DNA of 36,245 nucleotides from Desulfobacteraceae bacterium. Its GTDB lineage: Bacteria > Desulfobacterota > Desulfobacteria > Desulfobacterales > UBA11574. The notes under the pieces were generated by a model. The model did no database searches, was not told the DNA's origin, and saw only the letters and a list, made by a program, of their open reading frames with translations. Below, piece after piece: positions 31,233 through 36,245 of this stretch; within the stretch, counting starts at the first letter, position 1; each line of letters begins with the position of its first letter. The DNA lies in assembly GCA_030613575.1 (NCBI GenBank), contig JAUWLP010000004.1:1-36245 (forward strand). Direction: 5' to 3'. The translations under genes and the position numbers were made by a program.

Positions 31233-33204
31233 GACTCCTCGCTCCATTCACAATGATATTTTTATAAGATTTCCATGTATACCTGGCTTGCGTCTTCAAC
31301 GGTGCTTTTAGATAAGACTTGATGTATCGCAATTCAGACTCAATGATTTCCGGAAGTGTATCAGGTAAATCGGCGTAAAACGGCGGAACAAGCCCAGGCA
31401 CCACCTTTTTCCTCAATTCCTGGAGTTCTTTTGTGTACAGGGCAAGATACTGCTTGCTCAACGGGCGCACACCAAACAGTTTGAGATCTCCTTTCAACCA
31501 GTTGTAGAGCCCGGGAAGTTCGTCAAACCAGGTGGCCCGCATATATTTGCCCCAGCCGGTTATCCGGAAATCATCTCTAAATTTTCCTCCCTTTTTCAGA
31601 TAGTTTTGCTCATAGATATACTCTTGCAGAAATTCCGAATAGGGATACATGGTTCTGAACTTGTATACGGTGATCATTTTGCCGTTAAACCCTGTTCGTT
31701 TTAACCTCACAATGGGGCCGTATGATGGATTTTTATTTAAAGAGGGTTTTTTTACCTTTTGCGCGATAAAAAAGAGGCGGTTCTCAATTTCGAGCTCATC
31801 GACGACTTTGAACCCGGAAAAATAGAGCCGGCCGAAAATTTCAGCCTTTGACACCATTCGGTTTCTACCTCTTGTAATGGTAAAGTATATCTTCTTGATA
31901 TAAGGAAGTTTCGGGCAGACCCTGGTCCAGATAAAATTGGCACAGTAGATCAGCTTTGCAATATATTTTGGATATTTGTCCAGATAATATTTTTTACGTG
32001 TTCCGATGGTGTGAGCCTTGCCAATGAAATACCCCTTGGGTTTCATCTTGCTGTACACATGGAGAAAATACCTGTTGAACCATCTCACATCATTGGTCTT
32101 GTGAAGGTTGATAAAAAGACAGTGCCGGTTTTCATCGAGATTCTGAATATCTTCTATCTCGTCGGTACTCATAATGGCGGTATGGTTTCGGTCGATCTTC
32201 GACAGGTCGATGTTTTTCTTTATGAAATCAAAAAGCGTTTCGCTGAAAAATTCCAGCGCGTACTTCAGCTTTATTTCCACAGCCTCTTTAACAGGCAGGA
32301 TACTTTTTTCTTCGGGCAGGTGCCGGTCTTGATCGGCAATATCGAGTACCGCCCTTACTTCATCGGCGGTTTCAATGTCCTCGTCTAACTTGCCGCGTTT
32401 TCTGTAAGCATAATAGACATAGTAAACCATGATCTCAAATCCGAACAGGATGACTATGGTGCTGTACAGATGGAGCCGGGAATAATAGAAAAGCCTTAAG
32501 GCAAACACGATCACCGAAAGCGCGGCTCCCATGATAATGGTCGCCTTGATGCAGGGGCCGATGGCTGTTGTGTACGTGCTGTTGAAATTGTTTTTGTCAT
32601 ATTTTTTGACAATAAAAGAGGTTGCAAACAACAGGCCGTACAAAATAAGTATCATCTGGTCATATCTGGGCGGGAGCGAAAAGCTGCCCCGCTTGATGTA
32701 GTTGATCCCTATAAAGATGGCAATCAGCAATACAGCATCGATAAAAACCAATGGGTGGTAAGTTGTTATAGAAGCTGTTTTATCCTTTATCCCCGAACGC
32801 TGTTTATCAAAAAATTTATTTCCGCTGACAATGTAAAAGAAGAGAAAGCCGACAAGCTCCAAAAGAAAAAATGCGCCGCAAGCGCCGAAGGTTTGCATCC
32901 TGGATACGGCAGTCAGTTGGGCCCACAAAACAATCGAAAAGGATACGATGAATACAATTGCCATATTCGACTTGATGATCAGCACAAGAGAGTCAAAGAA
33001 AGTTTTACCAATGATCTTTCTGAACTTTCTCATGAACAAAGCGACCGCCAGCCAGGCCAGATAGAAAACAACAAAAAGCGCCATATAGATGTTTGATAGC
33101 TCTAAAGAGCCCCTTTTGATCAACTGTACGCTGAACAATGCGACATTGAGCAAAAAGAAATCGATCAGACCGATCATGAAATTATGTCGAACAGGTTTTG
33201 ACAT
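31228..33204 (-). CDS. Polyprenyl-phosphate sugar-1-phosphate transferase, large form
   Basis: 658-aa priming transferase that would load the first sugar phosphate on undecaprenyl phosphate. The catalytic C-terminal domain (about 480-658) has TGFNGKMITVYKFRTMYPYSEF, ITGWGKYMRATWFDELPGLYNWLKGDLKLFGVRPL, and VPGLVPPFYADLPD. The N-terminal part contains two similar membrane blocks, each with IKRGS near its start (LIKRGSLELSNIYMALF and YIKRGSFSLPPRYDQMIL), so it looks internally duplicated. The middle (about 330-480) resembles the tail of methyltransferase-like proteins (MVSKAEIFGRLYFSGFKVVDE) rather than the CoA-binding-like domain of WcaJ-type enzymes. No strong ribosome site at 33204. It belongs to the EPS pathway with the wza/wzc/wzy-like genes at the far end of the cluster. 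Confidence 0.88.
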   Translation of the reverse strand: MSKPVRHNFMIGLIDFFLLNVALFSVQLIKRGSLELSNIYMALFVVFYLAWLAVALFMRKFRKIIGKTFFDSLVLIIKSNMAIVFIVSFSIVLWAQLTAVSRMQTFGACGAFFLLELVGFLFFYIVSGNKFFDKQRSGIKDKTASITTYHPLVFIDAVLLIAIFIGINYIKRGSFSLPPRYDQMILILYGLLFATSFIVKKYDKNNFNSTYTTAIGPCIKATIIMGAALSVIVFALRLFYYSRLHLYSTIVILFGFEIMVYYVYYAYRKRGKLDEDIETADEVRAVLDIADQDRHLPEEKSILPVKEAVEIKLKYALEFFSETLFDFIKKNIDLSKIDRNHTAIMSTDEIEDIQNLDENRHCLFINLHKTNDVRWFNRYFLHVYSKMKPKGYFIGKAHTIGTRKKYYLDKYPKYIAKLIYCANFIWTRVCPKLPYIKKIYFTITRGRNRMVSKAEIFGRLYFSGFKVVDELEIENRLFFIAQKVKKPSLNKNPSYGPIVRLKRTGFNGKMITVYKFRTMYPYSEFLQEYIYEQNYLKKGGKFRDDFRITGWGKYMRATWFDELPGLYNWLKGDLKLFGVRPLSKQYLALYTKELQELRKKVVPGLVPPFYADLPDTLPEIIESELRYIKSYLKAPLKTQARYTWKSYKNIIVNGARSH

Positions 33205-33289
33205 TTTAATTATTGAAAAATTTTCCTTTTGACAGGATATTTAAGATCTTCAGGATTTATTTCCTTTTTCGCCGAAGGCGAATTGCTTT

Positions 33290-33410
33290 TCAGCAGATTC
33301 TTCCGACTCCTGACTTCCGTCCTCTGTCCCCTGACTTCCGTCCTCCGTCCTCTGCCCTCCCACTTTCCCATCTTCTAACCTTCTTATCTTCTCTATATCT
33401 TGCGACCTAA
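33290..33410. repeat. Period-7 pyrimidine array
   Basis: Clean heptamer phase: TCCTGAC-TTCCGTC-CTCTGTC-CCCTGAC-TTCCGTC-CTCCGTC-CTCTGCC-CTCCCAC-TTTCCCA. It runs up to the stop of the VanZ-like gene. Confidence 0.85.
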
Positions 33411-33761
33411 TCCCTCAATCTGGTAGTAAATCATGTGGCACACATAAAACCCGGCGAGGCCCAAGCCGTTTGCAGCAATGTCTTTTGGATTGAAAGTTCT
33501 GTGGGGGACATATATTTGAACGATCTCGAACAAAACGCCCAGCAAGAACAGGGCAAAAAAGGTGATGAGGACAACCTTTTGACGTTTATTCCCAAAGGCA
33601 AGAACATATAGCGCCCCTGCAATAAAATAACCGATAAGGTGCAGCCAGAAACCCGTACCAAACCCTTTTGACAGATTTAGGCAGCTCACGGATGAGTAAT
33701 CGACAAGTGAGATAAACGTAATGGCAAGAAGCCATATGAAAAATATGATTTTTGAGTACAA
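33393..33761 (-). CDS. VanZ-like membrane protein
   Basis: 122-aa protein with four hydrophobic helices in the VanZ arrangement: IIFFIWLLAITFISLV, FWLHLIGYFIAGALYVLAF with the conserved His in the second helix, VVLITFFALFLLGVLFEIVQ, and RTFNPKDIAANGLGLAGF with the NPKDIAANGLG motif. Small VanZ-like proteins are frequent in EPS clusters; the function is unclear. The start is TTG at 33761 with no clear ribosome site. It is the rightmost gene of the leftward cluster, divergent from the toxin-antitoxin-like pair, so a cluster promoter may lie near 33762-33826, though none is obvious. Confidence 0.82.
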   Translation of the reverse strand: MYSKIIFFIWLLAITFISLVDYSSVSCLNLSKGFGTGFWLHLIGYFIAGALYVLAFGNKRQKVVLITFFALFLLGVLFEIVQIYVPHRTFNPKDIAANGLGLAGFYVCHMIYYQIEGLGRKI

Positions 33762-33788
33762 TGAGTCGTTAACCGTTTTTATTCTTTC

Positions 33789-33816
33789 TTGACAACAAAT
33801 GATAAGCTATGATAAC
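33789..33816 (+). promoter_or_regulatory. Promoter for the toxin-HTH pair
   Basis: TTGACA at 33789-33794, 16 bases, GATAAC at 33811-33816 with TATGAT overlapping, about 10 bases before the ATG at 33827. The leader is very short or absent. Confidence 0.5.
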
Positions 33817-33826
33817 TTAATAAAAC

Positions 33827-34114
33827 ATGAAACTCTTTCAGATGCCGCGGTTCAAAAGGTATGTAAAGAAACTTCCACGACAGTTTCAGCAGGTTATCTT
33901 GGACACGGTCGAAGAAGTCCTGGCAGATCCTGAGGTCGGCCAACTTAAAAAAGGCGACTTGGAGGGCTTTAGGGTCCACAAGTTCACAATGGGTCGCCAA
34001 TTGACCCTGATAGCTTATAAGCTTGAAAACAATTCTCTTGTCTTGTACCAGGTTGGTCCACATGAAAACTTTTATAAGAACCTGAAAAGATATTTAAAAG
34101 AAATCGGAGGTTAA
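33827..34114 (+). CDS. RelE/ParE-superfamily toxin-like protein
   Basis: 95-aa basic protein with the RelE/ParE layout: RFKRYVKKLPRQFQQVILDTVEEVLADP helices, then GDLEGFRVHKFTMGRQLTLIAYKLENNSLVLYQVGPHENFYKNLKRYL, a strand region ending in the typical HENFY segment. Such toxins cleave mRNA at the ribosome or poison gyrase; which one cannot be told. The start at ATG 33827 has no ribosome site and may be leaderless; the ATG at 33842 is an alternative. Its stop is separated by one base from the next ATG, and GGAGG for the partner lies inside its last codons. Toxin-first order, as in higBA. Confidence 0.82.
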   Translation: MKLFQMPRFKRYVKKLPRQFQQVILDTVEEVLADPEVGQLKKGDLEGFRVHKFTMGRQLTLIAYKLENNSLVLYQVGPHENFYKNLKRYLKEIGG

Positions 34115-34115
34115 A

Positions 34116-34457
34116 ATGCCAACAGCAGAAAAAATCATAAAAGAAATATACCATCTTCCAATGGAGGAAAAAGAAAAAGTCGTGCGTTACATCATAGAAT
34201 TCGGCGTAAAAGGCGCTCATCACGATCTCCCTGAAATTCTGAACATAAAAGAATGGCAGGATGAAATTGCAAGCAAACCTTTTAATCTAAAACAGGCATC
34301 GGAATATCTTGGTGTATCATCTGTAACACTTAGGAGATGGATCAAAACAGGTCGAGTATTGGCGCATAAAATAGGCAGAGCATATACATTTGATGTGAGG
34401 CATCTCAAAGAACTTAAAAAAGCCCACGTGACAAAAAGACATGCAAAAGAACTATGA
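34116..34457 (+). CDS. HTH (excisionase/MerR-like) antitoxin candidate
   Basis: 113-aa protein. The N-terminal part (IIKEIYHLPMEEKEKVVRYIIEF) resembles the Leu-rich helix of DUF2281-type antitoxins. The C-terminal part is a winged-helix HTH of the excisionase type: KPFNLKQASEYLGVSSVTLRRWIKTGRVLAHKIGRAYTF. The basic tail (KKAHVTKRHAKEL) fits DNA contact. The ribosome site GGAGG sits at the end of the toxin gene. Most likely the repressor-antitoxin of the pair; an orphan regulator of a mobile element is less likely given the coupling. Confidence 0.82.
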   Translation: MPTAEKIIKEIYHLPMEEKEKVVRYIIEFGVKGAHHDLPEILNIKEWQDEIASKPFNLKQASEYLGVSSVTLRRWIKTGRVLAHKIGRAYTFDVRHLKELKKAHVTKRHAKEL

Positions 34458-34799
34458 ACATCAGTATGTCCTCACCTTTCTCACCTCCTGCTCTTCTTGT
34501 CCTCCACGCCTTCTCACCATTTTTCTTTAATCACCCTGAAAACCGCATCTTTATATGTGACTTAAACAATCAGAGTTATGCACATAAAACAGTGCATTAT
34601 GCACATTTTTCTGTGCATTTTTAATCCCATCTGCCATAAAAAATTCCCCACTCCTTACAAACAGATTCTCATAAACCACCATCAATTGAGGATTTTCGTC
34701 ACTTTATAATTACAAAACAAAAATTGGCATAGAAATTGAATCGAATTAAATAAATGATTTTTTGCTTAACGATCATCGGAAACGATTCAAAAGGAAATC
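34458..34799. other. Intergenic region before the PilZ gene
   Basis: No gene. It contains a short CTTTCTCACC/CTCCTGCTC pyrimidine array (34472-34515), then TGTGCATTATGCACA-type repeats (34580-34620: GTGCATTATGCACA, TCTGTGCAT) that could be a small regulatory palindrome or a hairpin ending in T, and the possible sigma54 site at 34724. Confidence 0.5.
34724..34740 (+). promoter_or_regulatory. Possible sigma54-type promoter
   Basis: TTGGCATAGAAATTGAA resembles the -24/-12 pattern TTGGCAC-N4/5-TTGCW, but the -12 GC is GA and one -24 base deviates. It lies 60 bases before the PilZ gene start. Confidence 0.3.
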
Positions 34800-35366
34800 A
34801 TGTCATCGTACCGTATTTTCATTCCAACAATAGGATCTTTAGCTATGACCAACATAAAAGACTTTAATGAGCGCAGAAAGCATGAACGATTCAAGGTTAA
34901 GAGCGGTGCAATTGCTATGATCAAGACATTGCCTATAAAACCGAAACAAACTATGGATATGAGCATGGGTGAAAATCCCTCTGTTGCTAAGCATAAATAT
35001 TGTCAAATCATAAATATCAGCAAAGGCGGGCTTGCCTTTCGTTATATTGACAAAAATAGCGAATTAAATGAACCATTTGAGTTGGATGTATTGTTTGCCC
35101 AAGATAGAATCTGTTTGACGTATTTAAAGAATGTGCAGTGTAAAACTGTTTGGGTTTCCCATGCTTCTCATGCAGCCGGCAAGACCTCTTCCAGTCACTT
35201 AATAACTATACAGCGAGGCGTACAGTTTGGGGAAATGACGTCCCACCAGGCATCTCAATTGGATAGTTTTCTCAAAAGATACACAATCAATAAAGAATCC
35301 TGGCCCAAAGGACCAGGCTTTGGTTTGCCCCTGAAAGGGGCTGTACTTAAAGCCGTACAAGTGTAA
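34800..35366 (+). CDS. PilZ-domain (cyclic-di-GMP-binding) protein
   Basis: 188-aa single-domain PilZ protein. The c-di-GMP motifs are RRKHERFKV (RxxxR) and IINISKGGLAF (N/DxSxxG). The first ATG at 34800 has AAAGGAAATC before it; the ATG at 34845 (MTNIKDFNERRKHE) with AGGATC upstream is also plausible and would fit the domain edge better. A c-di-GMP receptor near an EPS locus suggests control of polymer production or surface behaviour, but it lies on the other strand and outside the cluster. The last 25 residues (KESWPKGPGFGLPLKGAV...) are encoded by hairpin repeats and the stop lies in an AAGTG-type repeat. Confidence 0.85.
   Translation: MSSYRIFIPTIGSLAMTNIKDFNERRKHERFKVKSGAIAMIKTLPIKPKQTMDMSMGENPSVAKHKYCQIINISKGGLAFRYIDKNSELNEPFELDVLFAQDRICLTYLKNVQCKTVWVSHASHAAGKTSSSHLITIQRGVQFGEMTSHQASQLDSFLKRYTINKESWPKGPGFGLPLKGAVLKAVQV
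35292..35321. repeat. Hairpin AAAGAATCCTGGC...ACCAGGCTTT, copy 2
   Basis: Inside the 3' part of the PilZ gene; 26 of 30 bases shared with 24631-24660. A second small hairpin GCCCCTGAAAGGGGC follows at 35327-35341. Confidence 0.65.
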
Positions 35367-35507
35367 AGTGCCTAAAGTGATCTAAAGTGCCTAAAGTGAT
35401 CTAAAGTGCCTAAAGTTATGGTGTCGCTTCGCTCCGCTGATTTTATATAATTGACAGAATTCCTTAACTTTAGCTCACTTTAAACTTTAGTTCACTTCAA
35501 ACTCTTG
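35359..35507. repeat. Inverted element, AAGTGATCTA/GCCTAAAGTT arms, copy 3
   Basis: Left arm alternates AAGTGCCTA and AAGTGATCTA five times (35365-35417); right arm AACTTTAGCTCACTTTAAACT. The core GGTGTCGCTTCGCTCC...ATTGACAGAATTCC is inverted relative to copies 1 and 2. It supplies the stop codon of the PilZ gene. Confidence 0.85.
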
Positions 35508-35679
35508 CAGCGATTCTTCAGAATATCATAACTGAGCTTCGGACTAAACCACCCGATTCGCATTATTTGATTGTTTTCAATTAGATATATATAAATCCCC
35601 TTTTTCTTTCAGGGTGTTCTCACCCGATTTCATTTTTATCTTCCTTGCCTCATATTTTCCCCCTCATTAAAACATACAA

Positions 35680-35824
35680 GTTAGTTCGCTTCGCTCACAA
35701 TTGGAATAATGGAATTATGGAGTAATGGAATGATGGGTTTGAAGGAGTTTTTTACAGTCAATAACCACCCCTAAAAAGGGTGGCTTGATGGTGACCCTGA
35801 AAGGGTCTTTGACAAAACAATTCT
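35680..35824. repeat. TGGAATNN array and CCACCC/GGGTGG hairpins
   Basis: GTTAGTTCGCTTCGCTCAC then TTGGAATA-ATGGAATT-ATGGAGTA-ATGGAATG-ATGGGTTT (35701-35740), an octamer array matching 4763-4822. Then ACCACCCCTAAAAAGGGTGG (35764-35783) and GACCCTGAAAGGGTC (35793-35807), two small hairpins. No gene in 35508-35824. Confidence 0.75.
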
Positions 35825-36055
35825 AACCGCAGAGCCACGGAGAACGCAGAGTTTATTCTTTGATTTGTTTTCCTTTGAGAGGAAGGAAAACAAATAACAA
35901 CATGCTGAGCCCGACAAAGAATGTTGTTCACAAGGGCGTTTTTATGTGTGTTTCCGCTATCTTCGCTGCTATCACGCTGTAATATCTTTTCTTTTCTGGC
36001 CTCTCACCAGAAAAGAAAAGATATTTTTGCTCTGCGAACTCTGCGTCTCGAGTCC
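35825..36055. repeat. Paired-hairpin element with complementary loops, copy 2
   Basis: Outer arms CCGCAGAGCCACGGAGAACG (35827) and TGCGAACTCTGCGTCTCG (36034) are inverted. Hairpin 1 (35863-35895): perfect 13-bp stem ATTTGTTTTCCTT, loop TGAGAGG. Hairpin 2 (35981-36025): perfect 19-bp stem AATATCTTTTCTTTTCTGG, loop CCTCTCA. Same loop pair as copy 1 with different stems. No gene seen inside. Confidence 0.87.
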
Positions 36056-36079
36056 CGCCGATAGGCGGGATGAAAAACA

Positions 36080-36108
36080 TTGCAAAATATCTCTGAATTG
36101 TGTATAAG
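36080..36108 (+). promoter_or_regulatory. Promoter of tRNA-Ser
   Basis: TTGCAA at 36080-36085, 17 bases, TATAAG at 36103-36108, 15 bases before the mature tRNA 5' end. Confidence 0.65.
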
Positions 36109-36123
36109 TGATCTAAGATTTGC

Positions 36124-36216
36124 GGAGAGATGGCCGAGTCGGCTGAAGGCGCTCGCCTGCTAAGCGAGTGTAGGGCGCAAGTTCTACCGAGGGTTCGAAT
36201 CCCTCTCTCTCCGCCA
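36124..36216 (+). tRNA. tRNA-Ser(GCU)
   Basis: 93 nt including encoded CCA. The acceptor stem GGAGAGA/TCTCTCC has discriminator G. The anticodon stem CTCGC/GCGAG encloses loop CTGCTAA, anticodon GCT at 36159-36161 (reads AGC/AGU). A long class-II variable arm (TGTAGGGCGCAAGTTCTACC) confirms serine. The T-arm is GAGGGTTCGAATCCCTC. Confidence 0.97.
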
Positions 36217-36245
36217 TCCAACTAATAATATCAATGACTTACAAG

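Noticed and set aside
35928-36221. Leftward ORF over tRNA-Ser
   Set aside because: GGERGIRTLGRTCALHSLSRRAPSADSAISP is the usual antisense translation of a tRNA-Ser gene.

Overview
The window most resembles a sulfate-reducer-type deltaproteobacterium (Desulfobacterota, probably Desulfobacterales). This is inferred from the gene families, the tmRNA tag ADDYNYALAA, moderate-to-low GC, and many dispersed inverted and short-period repeats between genes. No rRNA is present, so the placement is not firm.

Left part (1-12.3 kb), mostly housekeeping. It holds the end of an ArgA-type N-acetyltransferase, an unrecognised 353-aa protein with a clear sigma70-type promoter, a VTT/TVP38-type membrane protein, a leftward radC-small Cys protein-pgk group, a gyrA-gpsA pair, and an AI-2E-type permease preceded by a 51-aa membrane protein. 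Rightward are an NRDE-family protein and tmRNA (ssrA). Downstream of ssrA lies a small GIY-YIG nuclease ORF inside a repeat structure.

Middle part (12.75-33.8 kb) is one long leftward cluster ending in a strong intrinsic terminator at about 12.77 kb. Its two ends encode exopolysaccharide assembly: a VanZ-like protein and a polyprenyl-phosphate sugar transferase on the right; an outer-membrane beta-barrel protein, SLBB export protein, Wzz/BY-kinase, PHP-type tyrosine phosphatase and O-antigen-polymerase/TPR protein on the left. Between them (21.8-31.1 kb) lies a peptide-modification block: NTP_transf_5 nucleotidyltransferase, HPr-kinase-like kinase, PqqD-like protein, ER-type Ser-His S26 peptidase, SPASM radical SAM enzyme, an easily missed 55-aa ORF that looks like a RiPP precursor (25171-25338), and an ABC exporter without a peptidase domain. 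A small CxxC protein and a secreted Cys-rich protein follow. My reading is a RiPP-like system embedded in an EPS locus. The parts resemble HPrK-related/PqqD systems and lasso-peptide tailoring genes, but no lasso cyclase is present. Two about 94%-identical direct repeats, each carrying a four-helix-bundle (S23/IVP) gene, bracket the peptidase-PqqD-kinase-nucleotidyltransferase cassette.

Right part (33.8-36.2 kb): a toxin-first RelE/ParE-like toxin with an HTH partner, a PilZ-domain protein, a repeat-rich stretch, and tRNA-Ser(GCU).

The intergenic DNA is unusual. Several families of inverted elements have arms made of degenerate 7-, 8- or about 10-nt tandem units. One family carries two hairpins whose 7-nt loops (TGAGAGG and CCTCTCA) are exactly complementary while the stems differ. 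Several genes end inside these repeats and carry repeat-encoded C-terminal tails.
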